DNA from: Rhizobium tropici CIAT 899
GTDB taxonomy: Bacteria; Pseudomonadota; Alphaproteobacteria; Rhizobiales; Rhizobiaceae
Length of the DNA stretch: 64,000 bases
Direction of reading: 5' to 3'
Assembly: GCF_000330885.1 (NCBI RefSeq)
Contig: NC_020061.1
Location: 286,717-350,716, forward strand
This document shows positions 43,775-53,652 of the stretch, piece after piece. Positions within the stretch are counted from its first letter, which is position 1. Each line of letters starts with the position of its first letter. The position numbers and the translations under genes are program-made. The notes under the pieces were generated by a model, which made no database searches, had not been told where the DNA came from, and saw only the letters and a program-made list of their open reading frames with translations.

Positions 43775-44821
43775 ATGACAAAAAACCTCATAACCAGTGT
43801 GCACGCCAAGGGCGACGCCTTCTCGATTGGTTGTGCGCTCGGGAAGGCCAATGCCACAAGCTTCCTCGAGTATCGGCTTGGCACGGAGCAATTTCGCGCT
43901 CTAGATGCTCGATGGCGCGGATCGGAATATTTGAAGAATTTGGAAGCTGCAGCCCGCGCGGCATATCCCCGCTACGTGCGCGAAATCGAGGGTATCGCAG
44001 AAGGTGCCGGCAAGGATTTCGAGACCATCTTCCTATTGAATTGCCAGACTGATCTGCAGATTCCAGACGCCGCCTCCGCGGCAAAAGCTGTTGCCGGAAT
44101 GGGCTGCACGACTGTCCTAATACCAGCTGAATGCAATGGGCCGGCGGTTATCGCCCACAATGAGGACGGCGAGCCCGAATCGCTGGGTGCCAATTTCTGG
44201 GTGGAGATTGAGCCCGATGTGGGGCCGGCGTGGAGCAGCTTTATGACCGCGGGCATGCTGCCGGGCGGTACCTTCCGCCTGAACGAGACCGGCCTGGTCC
44301 AGACGATCAACGCGATCACCCCGAACGACCAAAAACCTGGCGTGCCCCGACAGGTTCTTTGCCGCGCCATTCTTGATGCTAAAAGTTTGGACGAAGCGGT
44401 CGGCATTTTGAAGCGCAATGACCGCTCGTGTGGATTCCATCACACTCTTGGCGATGCGAAGACCCGCAAGGTACTCTCTGTCGAAGCGCCGGCCTCAGGC
44501 TGCGTCGTGGTAGAGGTTGCTGAACCGCGAGCGCATGCCAACCATCTGCTCTCCAGCGAGTTCAGTGGGGTGAAGCAGACCATCGGCGCTTCCTCCCGTG
44601 ACCGACAAGCAGCGGCGGATCGAATGATCGGCGAAGGCGCGTTGGCGGGTGGAGCAGAAGCGGTGCTGTTTGACGAGACCACTCTAATCTTCAAGGATTG
44701 GAAAGACTCCCGGACCCTCGCGACGAGTGTTTTCGAGCTTTTTCCAGACCGCATCGAGTGGCGGATACATGCGGCTCGTGACGAGCGAGCTGCACTAAGC
44801 GGAACAATGCGCGTCGTCTAA
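43775..44821 (+). CDS. C45-family acyltransferase/amidohydrolase (penicillin acyltransferase-like Ntn hydrolase)
   Basis: A 348-residue protein of the acyl-CoA:6-aminopenicillanic acid acyltransferase family (C45). These enzymes self-cleave to expose an N-terminal cysteine nucleophile; the candidate is Cys111 in GMGCTTVLIP, preceded by a typical propeptide with EIEGIAEGAGKDFETIFLLNCQTD. AHNEDGEPESLGANFWVEIEP and GGTFRLNETGLVQTINAITPNDQKPGVPRQVLCRAIL fit the core. Bacterial members usually hydrolyse or transfer acyl groups on amino acids or small amides. It heads the catabolic block, followed by a GAF-domain gene, and could release an acyl group from the imported compound. No signal peptide, so cytoplasmic. 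Confidence 0.82.
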   Translation: MTKNLITSVHAKGDAFSIGCALGKANATSFLEYRLGTEQFRALDARWRGSEYLKNLEAAARAAYPRYVREIEGIAEGAGKDFETIFLLNCQTDLQIPDAASAAKAVAGMGCTTVLIPAECNGPAVIAHNEDGEPESLGANFWVEIEPDVGPAWSSFMTAGMLPGGTFRLNETGLVQTINAITPNDQKPGVPRQVLCRAILDAKSLDEAVGILKRNDRSCGFHHTLGDAKTRKVLSVEAPASGCVVVEVAEPRAHANHLLSSEFSGVKQTIGASSRDRQAAADRMIGEGALAGGAEAVLFDETTLIFKDWKDSRTLATSVFELFPDRIEWRIHAARDERAALSGTMRVV

Positions 44822-44986
44822 TGCGGCCTCAAGTCGCCGAGCGGTGCGACGTCGTCGTCCGGGGACCGAACCCACGGGTGCGTCTGGGCAGCGATCAGCC
44901 ACGTCAAAAAAACTGCAGCCGGTCTGTTCAAGGCCCGGCCAGGTGAAAAATCCCACAAACCCCATTGCGAAGTTGCAAGGAAAGAT

Positions 44987-45481
44987 ATGGGCTATCATCT
45001 CAGAGACGATCAGTATCAACGGCTCGTCGTATTTCACGAGCGCGCCGGCCGCCTGTCGGATTCCGAAGCCTTAATGGCATTGGCAGACAACGCTTTCCAG
45101 GAGGAATTTGGCCACAAGCTCTTTACCCTCCTCAAGGTTGATAGAGCCGCAGGCGTTATGCGGCGGATCTACTCGACCGACCTCAATTACAGTCCCCTCG
45201 GAGGAACGAAGCCCCTCGCCGATGACGAGTGGAGTAGGCGTGTCGGCGCTGGTCGGCACTTTCTGGGCAAAGATTGCGAAGACATGAAGCGCTACTTTGC
45301 CGACCACGAAACATTGATCAAAATGGGCCTCGTGGGTGTATTGAATACCGCAGTCGTTTGGCGGAACGAGGTCATTGGTTGGATCAACCTCTTGGATGCT
45401 GCCGAACATTATACCCTCGAGATGTGCGATCTCGCAGGCCTATACGCGCAGGCTCTCGCGCCTTCTTTCCTTGCTAACTGA
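44987..45481 (+). CDS. Small GAF-domain protein
   Basis: A 164-residue single-domain protein; residues about 15-160 form a GAF-like fold (ALADNAFQEEFGHKLFTLLKVDRAAGVMRRIYSTDLNYSPLGGTKPL, SVE-like strand LNTAVVWRNEVIGWINLLDAAEHYT and AGLYAQALAPSFLAN). Such stand-alone GAF proteins accompany amino-acid/amide catabolic clusters and may bind the substrate as a sensor; no output domain is present. Start ATG follows AAGGAAAGAT. It lies 165 bases behind the acyltransferase gene on the same strand. Confidence 0.75.
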   Translation: MGYHLRDDQYQRLVVFHERAGRLSDSEALMALADNAFQEEFGHKLFTLLKVDRAAGVMRRIYSTDLNYSPLGGTKPLADDEWSRRVGAGRHFLGKDCEDMKRYFADHETLIKMGLVGVLNTAVVWRNEVIGWINLLDAAEHYTLEMCDLAGLYAQALAPSFLAN

Positions 45482-45754
45482 AATGCACGGCTCGAAACGC
45501 GTCGATGTATGCCAGACGCTCAGCATGATCTACATTGACGGCCGGTCGGTTTGGGTCCGCATTCTGTATCGGCGCGGACTTTTGTAGGTAGTTCGCCCGA
45601 CGGCGCTCCACCCGCACGAGAGTGAATTCTAAAGCTCTCCGCGGCGCTTCGAGCGAAGATGAGACTATCCCAAGTCGGGTCGGAAACTATCACTTTGCTG
45701 GAGGCGACGCCGAATTAACGACGCCGCTCTCTTTATGGGAGATGAAGACTGCCC

Positions 45755-47536
45755 TCACCGTTCAACAACGGGTAAATCGATGTAGCAACCGTGAGGACCG
45801 CGATGCAACTTGAGCTGCGGCGGTTCTCCGTCAGCGGGTACATTGGCGAAACTCGTGCTCTCGCTTCCCGCTAGACACACCCTCAAGCTATAGTCCGCTG
45901 GTATGAGCGCCGAAATCGGTAACAGTGTAAACGCCAATCTGGTCGGTTCTCCTGGTGTGAGCGGCTCGGCGTCGCTTTCCAAATAGCTTTGTTGTGGTCC
46001 GAGCGCGCCGAAAGGCGAGGCAGTCCATACTTTCCGATGACGCGCACGCAACTGGCCTTCTGTAAGGTAGCAGGAGGTCCCATCAGGTTTAACTGCTTCC
46101 AAATAGACGAAGAAAATACCGTCTTCACGGGTTGAGGTTATGTTCAGATCCACAACTGGATGCCCGGTGATCTCCAAATCATTCTGCAGCGGTTCGCTCG
46201 TATAGGCCAGTCGAGCCGCATCGAACTGTCGCCGATCTCCATAATCGATTTCCCATGTTCCAATGCCACCATTGGTGTCCCATCTGTTTGAGAGGACGTC
46301 CCCCAGTTCACGGTCAACCTGCAGAGTGTCGTAGCCCGTGTCACTCGGCGATGAGCTCAGGCGCGAGCCACTTGCCATATGCCATCGTTGTCGGACGGCC
46401 GGGACTGGCCATGAGCGCGTTGACTTCCAGGATCCCTCGCCGCACGTGTAGTAGTGAATGACTTTATCGGCCTGCAGAGCAGCCTCGCCCGTGAAACAAG
46501 CATCAATGAATCGAATATCATTTGCGTGTTGCGCCGCCATGATCGGAGCGCAGTCCTGAACATCAGCACGCAGTGGGTCATATGGTTTGCGGCCGCCATG
46601 GTTCCACGGACCAAGAATGATGTTCATGGGGTTCGACTGGAGTAGAAATCGCCGGATAGACCCGAGGGGCGACCCAGAATCGAACCAACTGCCCCAATTT
46701 TGAATCGGAACCCCCGATTGCGAGATAAGGTCAGCCGACGCCTGTGGAGAGAAATCGAACCCAGAACGTTTGCTGAGCCAATCGTCAAAGGACGTGGTTT
46801 GCTCGACCGGCTGGAATGACGGCGCGCGGCCGTGTTCTTGCAGCGCGGCCGTCAACTCCGCTTGGCTTCCCACCGGACGAATTCCCGCACGGAGAGTTGA
46901 GGCGCGATCAGCATTGATCTCGCTATTTTCGTCTCTGTTCAACGATTCAACCAGTTGACTCCACCTGTCGAGGGTAAGGTTCGGAACACCTCCTGGATAG
47001 GTTTCGAAAAAGATATCGTAGTCGACATAGCGCGGCACGATGCCTTTCAGGGCGGGATGATTTCTCGAAGCAATAAGGTCTGCAGAGTTGGCGGTGTAGG
47101 ACACGCCGTACGCAAGCACATTGCCCGTCGACCAAGGCTGTGCAGCGATCCAGTCTAACACGTAACTAAAGTCGAGGATTTCTTCGCGCGAGCGGTGACC
47201 TGGCCAAACGCCGAACGAGGCGCCGGTACCGCGAACATCTCCAACCACCACCGCATAGCCTTCTGGAACGAACAAATCCGCATATTGATTGGACGGCTCG
47301 CCCTTCTTTCCGCGCCCATAACAGGTCATAACCAAGATGGTGTTGCGCTTATGATCCGCGCTATCGCCCATCGGACGAACCACGTCCAAAGCGAGCCTGA
47401 CACCTTCGTGCGCATACACATACGTCGATTCCAATGGGCCGAGTTTCTCTCTGCCTGCAGCTTTGGCACTGAGATCAAGGCGGTATACTGGATTTTCGTT
47501 CGGCTCGGCCTGGGCCTGAAAGCGAGAATCGGTCAT
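45755..47536 (-). CDS. CocE/NonD-family serine hydrolase (X-Pro dipeptidyl peptidase S15-like)
   Basis: A 593-residue alpha/beta hydrolase from MTDSRFQAQAEPNENPVYRL; CAGGAGCG lies seven bases before this ATG, while upstream in-frame codons lack a ribosome site. The nucleophile is Ser146 in AYGVSYTA, with the oxyanion DVRGTGASFGVWPG stretch before it; the acid/base part lies in ILGPWNHGGRKPYDP. A C-terminal beta-sandwich (PepX_C: PVVDLNITSTREDGIFFVYLEAVKPDG) follows. CocE-type enzymes cleave esters or amides. It is on the minus strand 251 bases downstream of an M24 gene, likely the same transcription unit. Confidence 0.88.
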   Translation of the reverse strand: MTDSRFQAQAEPNENPVYRLDLSAKAAGREKLGPLESTYVYAHEGVRLALDVVRPMGDSADHKRNTILVMTCYGRGKKGEPSNQYADLFVPEGYAVVVGDVRGTGASFGVWPGHRSREEILDFSYVLDWIAAQPWSTGNVLAYGVSYTANSADLIASRNHPALKGIVPRYVDYDIFFETYPGGVPNLTLDRWSQLVESLNRDENSEINADRASTLRAGIRPVGSQAELTAALQEHGRAPSFQPVEQTTSFDDWLSKRSGFDFSPQASADLISQSGVPIQNWGSWFDSGSPLGSIRRFLLQSNPMNIILGPWNHGGRKPYDPLRADVQDCAPIMAAQHANDIRFIDACFTGEAALQADKVIHYYTCGEGSWKSTRSWPVPAVRQRWHMASGSRLSSSPSDTGYDTLQVDRELGDVLSNRWDTNGGIGTWEIDYGDRRQFDAARLAYTSEPLQNDLEITGHPVVDLNITSTREDGIFFVYLEAVKPDGTSCYLTEGQLRARHRKVWTASPFGALGPQQSYLESDAEPLTPGEPTRLAFTLLPISALIPADYSLRVCLAGSESTSFANVPADGEPPQLKLHRGPHGCYIDLPVVER

Positions 47537-47787
47537 GCAAACGCTCCTGTGAGTGTGCGACATATGTTTCAGTACGTAGTGTTTTGCGGCATTTGTCTTA
47601 CCAGTGCAGGGGCGCCGGCCTGGAGGGTGCGGATTGCGGGGCGCGACCGTGTTAGCCAAGCGATCCCACTAGCAGCTTTATGGTAGGCCGTTCGCGGCTC
47701 TGGGCGTGCCACCGCTCCACCGGAGCGATGACCAAAGGGCAAAGCGGCAAAATCGCGATCGCGACTAGATTCTGTCGGGACGAAGTG

Positions 47788-48978
47788 TCACAGAACAGTC
47801 TGGCTTCTTAGATCCTTAGACGCCCGTGTCAGCACTTCAGGCTTTTCCCCGATGACGACCGTATCGTCTTGTCGGAAGCCGCCGAGTCCATAAACATACA
47901 ATCCGGGCTCGACCGAATAAACTTCGTTTTCGAGCAAGGCACGGTGATTGAATGCCATGTCTCCGGGGTACTCGTGGCACAACAAGCCCATGCCGTGTCC
48001 TGTCCGGTGCATGATGTAGTTTCCAAAACCCGCTTTTTCGATGATTGCCTGCGCTGCTGCATCAATTCCCGACACCGGTCGACCCGCCACAGCGGCTTCA
48101 ATTCCAGCTTCATTTGCAGCGAGCGCGACCTCGAAGAAGCGTTCCTGCCGGGTATCCGGCTTGCCACAGAACCAGGTCCGCTCATTCTCCACGACCACTC
48201 CATTAATGCGGGGGATAATCAAGTTGATCATCACGTGTCCTTTTTCGAGGATCGCACCGGATCGCTTGCCGTCCCCGTGTGGAGCTGCCGACGGTGGACC
48301 CGAGATCGACCACAGGTCGAGCAAGGCAACATCCTGCGCTGGAAAGCGTCGTGCGGCCTCCTGCGCTAACTCGGCTCCCATCATCATATCCAATTCCATC
48401 AGGAGCCGACCCGGACGGATACTCTCCCGGTAGCGATCCTGTAACCAGTCGGTCAAGCTCGCTATCTCGCGCATGAGTGCGATCTCTTCGGGATGCTTGA
48501 CCCAACGAAGCGCTCGAAACTCTTGCGTCTTCATTAGAGGACGGGCCTCAGGTAGCAGCGCGAACGCCTTCTGCAATGGACCGCCACCAACATCGGTCCC
48601 GATGCGAGCTCTCCCGAGACCTGCACTTCGTAGTTTTTCGGCAACCATCTCCGGCCATTCATGCACAAGATGCATTCGATTGGAGAGGACTGGATGCTCC
48701 GCATAAAAGCTTGTGTCGGATACCCAAAGACGCCCGTCTTCGTGCGCATATCGCCAATTGTTTGTCGAAAGCTCATTGAGGACAACAAACGGCGCGCCGT
48801 TCCTCGGGACGACACAGAGAATTGGCCGCTCCCAGGTGGTGACATCCGTCTGGAAGTTGGTCGCGAACTGAAAGAACTCTGTGCTTGCGAAAGCGACAGC
48901 ATCCAGGTTCTCGCGATCCATCAGTTCATTTAGTAGCTTGTACCGATACTCACGCACATTATTGCCCAAGTATGCCAT
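47788..48978 (-). CDS. M24-family peptidase-like protein lacking metal ligands (creatinase-type)
   Basis: A 396-residue pita-bread enzyme with N-terminal creatinase domain (residues about 1-150) and C-terminal catalytic fold. Canonical metallo-aminopeptidases have Asp, Asp, His, Glu, Glu ligands; here the first two sites read MINLIIPRINGVVVENERTWF (Asn and Glu) and the last reads GFRQDDTVVI (Asp), while HRTGHGMGLLCHE keeps the histidines and VEPGLYVY the glutamate. It therefore resembles creatinase and ectoine hydrolase, which act on C-N bonds of small amidines or amides without a dimetal centre. Transcribed divergently from the ABC importer, sharing a 547-base regulatory region with it. Confidence 0.85.
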   Translation of the reverse strand: MAYLGNNVREYRYKLLNELMDRENLDAVAFASTEFFQFATNFQTDVTTWERPILCVVPRNGAPFVVLNELSTNNWRYAHEDGRLWVSDTSFYAEHPVLSNRMHLVHEWPEMVAEKLRSAGLGRARIGTDVGGGPLQKAFALLPEARPLMKTQEFRALRWVKHPEEIALMREIASLTDWLQDRYRESIRPGRLLMELDMMMGAELAQEAARRFPAQDVALLDLWSISGPPSAAPHGDGKRSGAILEKGHVMINLIIPRINGVVVENERTWFCGKPDTRQERFFEVALAANEAGIEAAVAGRPVSGIDAAAQAIIEKAGFGNYIMHRTGHGMGLLCHEYPGDMAFNHRALLENEVYSVEPGLYVYGLGGFRQDDTVVIGEKPEVLTRASKDLRSQTVL

Positions 48979-49525
48979 CTGACCTCTTCTCTTTTCCTGA
49001 AAGCTTACCTGGTGTCTTCGACCGGCGGTTCGCAGAGTGAAATGATGCCGATCAGCGACCGCGCTTACGCGGATGAATCGGCCTCTTTGGAACCGAATGA
49101 AACATATGAGTCGCTATTGTGTCAATGATCCATTTGAATCAGGTACGGTTAAAAACCACGTCCCGGAAGTCCAGAGCCTGCAGGCGCTCCCGTAGGGCTG
49201 GCGTCGGCAGCAGTGTTCGGCAGATGGTAAACTGAGGCGACCAAAGGCTCAGATATCAATAATACGCTTGATGCATATTGAGCGTTATAAAACATTTGTT
49301 GCATTCCTTATCGTGTTGCGTTAGGACATTGATGGTAGCGGTCGAGGAGGCTGCTGCCTGAACACTGCAATCGTTTATGCGCCACCGTCTTGGTGAATGC
49401 GGGACCGAGTGGAAACGCAGGAACCGCGTGCTTTGGTCTGACATCGCCGGCGTCGTGTTCGCCGTACACTGATGAAGTGAGATCCCCGTGCGCCATGAGC
49501 AAGGAATTAACAGAGGGAGAACGAA
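48979..49525. other. Divergent regulatory region between M24 gene and ABC importer
   Basis: About 550 bases, no gene seen. It holds the 20-base motif at 49285-49304 that recurs at 55061. No sigma54 element fits. Confidence 0.5.
49285..49304 (+). promoter_or_regulatory. Candidate RpiR-family operator, copy upstream of the ABC importer
   Basis: TTATAAAACATTTGTTGCAT matches 19 of 20 bases of the site at 55061-55080. Both are preceded by an ATGCAT about 10-15 bases upstream. It is 222 bases before the importer's first start codon. Confidence 0.5.
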
Positions 49526-50629
49526 ATGAGCATTCTGATAAATCGCCGGCGGTTCATGCAGGCTACTTCGACCGCAATTGCGGTAGGCGCGTTGGCTTCC
49601 GCGGCCGGCCGTGCAACGGCCGCCTCCACCGGCGAGCTCAAAGTCAACATGAGCGGCGGCAACTGGGGCGATGCGGTGATGAAGGCTTACGTCGAGTCCT
49701 TTGAGGCCGAGACCGGAGTCAAGGTGACGCGCGTCAATGCGGACTTCTCATCGACACAGATTGCGATGATGGTCGATACCAAAAACGTTTCGGCCGACGT
49801 CGTCAACCTTGGTCAAACCAATGTCGATCCGCTTACTGCCAAGGGCTACCTCGAAAAGATCGATTATTCCATCTGGAAGAAGGAAGACCTGGAAGCAATC
49901 GCAGAAAACTGGAGGCAACCGAACGGCTTTGCTTCGTACGTATACTCGGTGAATATGGTCTGGAACACGAAGAAGTTCCCGGCAGGAAAGCCCCGGCCGA
50001 CCACCTGGGCGGAATTCTGGGACGTCAAGAAGTTCCCTGGCGTTCGCTCCATCAATACCGGCGAATACGGAAGTGGGCCTTGGGAAGAAGCATTGCTCGC
50101 GGATGGCGTTCCGATGGACAAGCTCTACCCGATGGATATCGACCGCGTGTTTGCAAGCTTGGACAAGATCAAGCCGCACATTCGCAAATGGTGGACGAGC
50201 GGGTCGGAAATTCTTCAGATCATGCGAGACAACATCGCCGACATCGTGCAGTCCTATGACGCGCGCGCACTTACCCTTATTGATGAAGGTGGGCCAATCG
50301 AGATCAACCGCAACCAGGCGAAACTGACAACGGACTATTGGTGCATCCCGAAGGGCAGTCCGAATGCCGAAAATGCTCAAAAATTTATTGCGCTGACAAG
50401 CCGCCCGGACCGACAGGCCGAGTTTGCAAAGCTTATCGCGCAGGGCCCAACGAACAAGAACGCCTTCAAATTGATTCCTGACGATGTCGCCCGAAAACTT
50501 GCGTCGCATCCCGACTACGAGGCGATCAGCTTCGCTATGAACGCCAAATGGTATGCCGAGGTTGGATCGGACGGAAAGTCGAACAAGGAGCGGCTTGTGC
50601 AGCGTTGGAATGAGTGGATTCTTCAGTAA
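49526..50629 (+). CDS. ABC importer periplasmic binding protein (spermidine/putrescine type)
   Basis: A 367-residue PotD/PotF-like solute-binding protein. The N-terminus MSILINRRRFMQATSTAIAV contains a twin-arginine motif (RRRFMQA) and an Ala-rich signal ending around ATAAS, so it is probably exported folded by Tat. The mature part shows LKVNMSGGNWGDAVMKAYVESFEAETGVKV, SADVVNLGQTNVDPLTAKGYL, VNMVWNTKKFPAGKPRPTTWAEFWD and YWCIPKGSPNAENAQKFI, standard for the family. The ligand is unknown; family members bind polyamines, and the hydrolase-rich neighbourhood suggests an amine- or amidine-bearing compound. AGAGGGAG precedes the ATG. Confidence 0.9.
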   Translation: MSILINRRRFMQATSTAIAVGALASAAGRATAASTGELKVNMSGGNWGDAVMKAYVESFEAETGVKVTRVNADFSSTQIAMMVDTKNVSADVVNLGQTNVDPLTAKGYLEKIDYSIWKKEDLEAIAENWRQPNGFASYVYSVNMVWNTKKFPAGKPRPTTWAEFWDVKKFPGVRSINTGEYGSGPWEEALLADGVPMDKLYPMDIDRVFASLDKIKPHIRKWWTSGSEILQIMRDNIADIVQSYDARALTLIDEGGPIEINRNQAKLTTDYWCIPKGSPNAENAQKFIALTSRPDRQAEFAKLIAQGPTNKNAFKLIPDDVARKLASHPDYEAISFAMNAKWYAEVGSDGKSNKERLVQRWNEWILQ

Positions 50630-50766
50630 TCCTCTGTCCCCAACGATCTATCGGTGGCGCTCGTCCAGTCGGCGCGGGCCGTCAAAGGTTAGCGCCACCT
50701 CTTCCCACTACCTGCCTTACGGGACTGCATGCCAAAGTTGCTCATCAGTCCTGCTGGAGTATCGTA

Positions 50767-51861
50767 ATGAACTTGAATCTGAAAAATCATCTTCCTGCCG
50801 AGGACGAAGTGTTGCAGAAGCTTCCGGATACCGCTCAAATCGAATTTCGCAATGTTTCCAAGATCTATGGGGCCGTTGCTGCGGTTAAGGATATCTCCCT
50901 TTCTGTTTCGCGCGGCGAGTTCCTTACGATTCTTGGACCGAGCGGTTCTGGCAAAACGACAGCATTGATGCTGCTCGCCGGCTTCACGACCCCTACCGGA
51001 GGAGACATCCTCATTTCCGGCAAGTCCGTGTCCGAAGTCCCGTCTTACCGCCGCGACCAAGGCATTGTCTTCCAGAGCTATGCACTTTTCCCGCACCTTA
51101 CGGTGCATCACAACTTGGAGTTCCCGCTCGAAATGCGCGGCATCAAGGCCTCTGACAGAGCGTCGCGGGTCAAAAGAATGCTTGAGCGTGTTCGCCTGGG
51201 TGAGTTTGGCGAGCGCATGCCATCACAATTGAGTGGGGGCCAGCAACAACGCGTGGCCGTCGCGCGCGCCTTGATTGCAGATCCACCGATTTTGCTGCTG
51301 GACGAACCGCTGGGCGCGCTCGATCGAAATCTGCGCGAGCAGATGCAAGTGGAAATCAAAGAGCTGCACAAGGAGTTTGGGAAAACGACCATCTGCGTCA
51401 CCCACGATCAAGAAGAAGCACTCACGCTTTCGGACCGCATCGTTGTCATGCGCGCCGGTCAAATCGAGCAGATCGATACACCGGAGGCCTTGTACGATCG
51501 CCCCAAAACGCGCTTTGTCGCCAACTTCCTGGGTGAAGCAAATATCCTCGAAAGCGTTGATTTCAAGATTGAATCGGACGTTGTTCCTTCTTCCGGTATG
51601 GTATCGATGCTTCGGCCGGAGCGCATTTGCGTCAGTGTGCCTTCAGCAGCAAGGCGCGCAGATGCGGACCACAGACAGTCCGTCTCGGGGATCGTGGACG
51701 ATATGATCTATGCTGGACCCTTGAGGAAGTACCGGGTGCGGGTTGGGAATGCGACGCTGATCGCGCGCGAACATGTGGCATCGGGCCAGCAAGTCTTCCG
51801 TCCGGGCGAAGAGGTTCGCCTTGATTGGCTTCGATCCGACATCCGGTTTGTCGCTGCGTAA
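50767..51861 (+). CDS. ABC importer ATPase (PotA type)
   Basis: A 364-residue ATPase. Walker A GPSGSGKTTALMLLAG, Q-loop VFQSYALFPHLTV, signature LSGGQQQRVAVARAL, Walker B ILLLDEPLGAL and the H-loop VTHDQEEAL are all present; residues about 285-360 form a TOBE-type C-terminal domain (MLRPERICVS and VSGIVDDMIYAGPLRKYRV). The start is set at ATG 50767; a longer in-frame reading would begin inside the end of the binding-protein gene and has no ribosome site. Confidence 0.93.
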   Translation: MNLNLKNHLPAEDEVLQKLPDTAQIEFRNVSKIYGAVAAVKDISLSVSRGEFLTILGPSGSGKTTALMLLAGFTTPTGGDILISGKSVSEVPSYRRDQGIVFQSYALFPHLTVHHNLEFPLEMRGIKASDRASRVKRMLERVRLGEFGERMPSQLSGGQQQRVAVARALIADPPILLLDEPLGALDRNLREQMQVEIKELHKEFGKTTICVTHDQEEALTLSDRIVVMRAGQIEQIDTPEALYDRPKTRFVANFLGEANILESVDFKIESDVVPSSGMVSMLRPERICVSVPSAARRADADHRQSVSGIVDDMIYAGPLRKYRVRVGNATLIAREHVASGQQVFRPGEEVRLDWLRSDIRFVAA

Positions 51862-51879
51862 AGCGGAAGGACAGCATCC

Positions 51880-53652
51880 ATGACAACACTTCAGAGAATC
51901 CGGTCCACGCCGATGTTGCTAACTTTGCCAGCGTTCGCTGTGCTGTTTGCGATTTTCGGCATACCCATGCTCCTTCTTTTCGCGACCAGCCTCAATGCGC
52001 CAAATCTGTCTTTTGCGAATTATATCGCTTTTTTCGAACAGCGCTCATTTGTCCTGATCCTGATTCAGACCTTCAAGATCAGCTTCATAGCCACGGCACT
52101 TTGTTTGATCATCGGCTACCCGACGGCTTATTTGATTACGATCGCCGGCCGTGCAAGACCAATCCTCCTGGTGCTTGTCTTCCTACCTTGGCTGACGAGT
52201 GCTCTGGTTCGGACCTACGCATGGACTGTCGTCTTGGGTGATAGTGGATTGATCAACCGCGTGTTGCTCAATTCGGGCATAATCGATAGCCCTTTGTCTC
52301 TCATCTATAATCGTTTCGCTGTTTATGTTGGCATGGTGCATATCATGTTGCCCATGATGATTTTGCCGATTGTCAGCGTGATGATGAGCATTGATACTTC
52401 CTTGATGGCAGCCGCTCGCAGCATGGGCGCAAAGCCGTTCACCGCCTTTCTCCGGGTCTTCGTACCTCTTAGTATCCCGGGCGTTCGAAGCGGCTGCATA
52501 TTGGTTTTTGTTGTTTGCCTGGGCTTTTACATCACGCCACAAGCATTGGGCGGCTTGGGCGACACCATGCTTTCAACCCTCATCAATTCGCAGCTTACAA
52601 CATCGTTGAACATTGCGGCGACCGCCGCGGCAGCCTTTATATTGTTGGCGATGGCGCTCGCGGTTCTTTCCGTAGCGGGCGTCAATCTCGCCGGCGCGCA
52701 TGGACAGCCTGCTTCAAGCGAGCAGAACGCCCGACGACGTAAACTGCCTTCATTCGACAAGGCATCCCGCTATCTCAACGAGTTTCTCGTCCCGTATCGG
52801 GCGCGACGCTGGGCAGCAAAGCTCCATCAAGCGCAGCGGGAAACCCCGTGGTCCAAGATTGCGGGGGCAGCATTCCTTGCCGTCGTTGTCATCTATCTAT
52901 TGGCGCCCGGTTTCATCGTGATCATCGTCTCGTTAAATGCAGGGGAGTTCCTCGAGTTCCCACCTAAGGCTGTTTCGCTCAGATGGTACTATTCGTTCTT
53001 CAACGACCCCTCGTGGATCGGCGCATTGTGGAACAGCTTCCAATTCGGCGTAATTGTCAGCGTGGTATCGACCATAGTCGGCACATTGGCAGCGTTTGGC
53101 CTCAGCCGGTGCTCGTCGCGCTTGCGCTCGGGTCTAACCATGGTGATCCTGACGCCGATTACCTTCCCAATCATTGTTGTTGGTGTTGCTGTCTATACCG
53201 GGCTGGCCAAACTAGGATTGGTTGGAACGAACACCGGGATCATCCTGGGCCAGACGATCGGAGCCATCGGCTATGTCGTTGTCATCGTCCTTGCGACACT
53301 CGCAGGATTCGACAGGAGGCTGGAACAGGCGGCAATGAGCATGCGCGCCGGGCCGACCCAGACGTTCATGCGGGTTACTCTCCCGTTAATCCGCTCTGGT
53401 ATCATCGGCGGCGCGCTCTTCGCGTTCTTGGCTTCCTTCGACGAGGTCATCATCACGTCGTTTGTCAGTGGCTATGCGATCCCGACATTGCCATTGAAAA
53501 TGCTGGAAAACCTGAAGCAGCAACTTGACCCGACGATCGCTGCCGTTGGCGCTTTGCTGACAATGTTGCCAATCGTCTGGCTGGTTGCGCTTTATTTCAC
53601 GCTTTGGCGCGGAAGAGGGGCGTTGAAGAGTGCTCCGGTCGCCGCGACCTGA
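51880..53652 (+). CDS. Fused PotB-PotC-like ABC permease
   Basis: A 590-residue membrane protein consisting of two permease domains normally encoded separately. The first half (residues about 1-270) has six membrane segments with the EAA-like loop AARSMGAKPFTAFLRVFVPLSIPG; a hydrophilic linker of about 60 residues follows (SSEQNARRRKLPSFDKASRY); the second half (about 325-580) has six more segments and the EAA loop QAAMSMRAGPTQTFMRVTLPLIRSG. One polypeptide would thus provide the whole transmembrane channel for the ATPase dimer. Starts 18 bases after the ATPase stop with AGCGGAAGGA as ribosome site. Confidence 0.92.
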   Translation: MTTLQRIRSTPMLLTLPAFAVLFAIFGIPMLLLFATSLNAPNLSFANYIAFFEQRSFVLILIQTFKISFIATALCLIIGYPTAYLITIAGRARPILLVLVFLPWLTSALVRTYAWTVVLGDSGLINRVLLNSGIIDSPLSLIYNRFAVYVGMVHIMLPMMILPIVSVMMSIDTSLMAAARSMGAKPFTAFLRVFVPLSIPGVRSGCILVFVVCLGFYITPQALGGLGDTMLSTLINSQLTTSLNIAATAAAAFILLAMALAVLSVAGVNLAGAHGQPASSEQNARRRKLPSFDKASRYLNEFLVPYRARRWAAKLHQAQRETPWSKIAGAAFLAVVVIYLLAPGFIVIIVSLNAGEFLEFPPKAVSLRWYYSFFNDPSWIGALWNSFQFGVIVSVVSTIVGTLAAFGLSRCSSRLRSGLTMVILTPITFPIIVVGVAVYTGLAKLGLVGTNTGIILGQTIGAIGYVVVIVLATLAGFDRRLEQAAMSMRAGPTQTFMRVTLPLIRSGIIGGALFAFLASFDEVIITSFVSGYAIPTLPLKMLENLKQQLDPTIAAVGALLTMLPIVWLVALYFTLWRGRGALKSAPVAAT

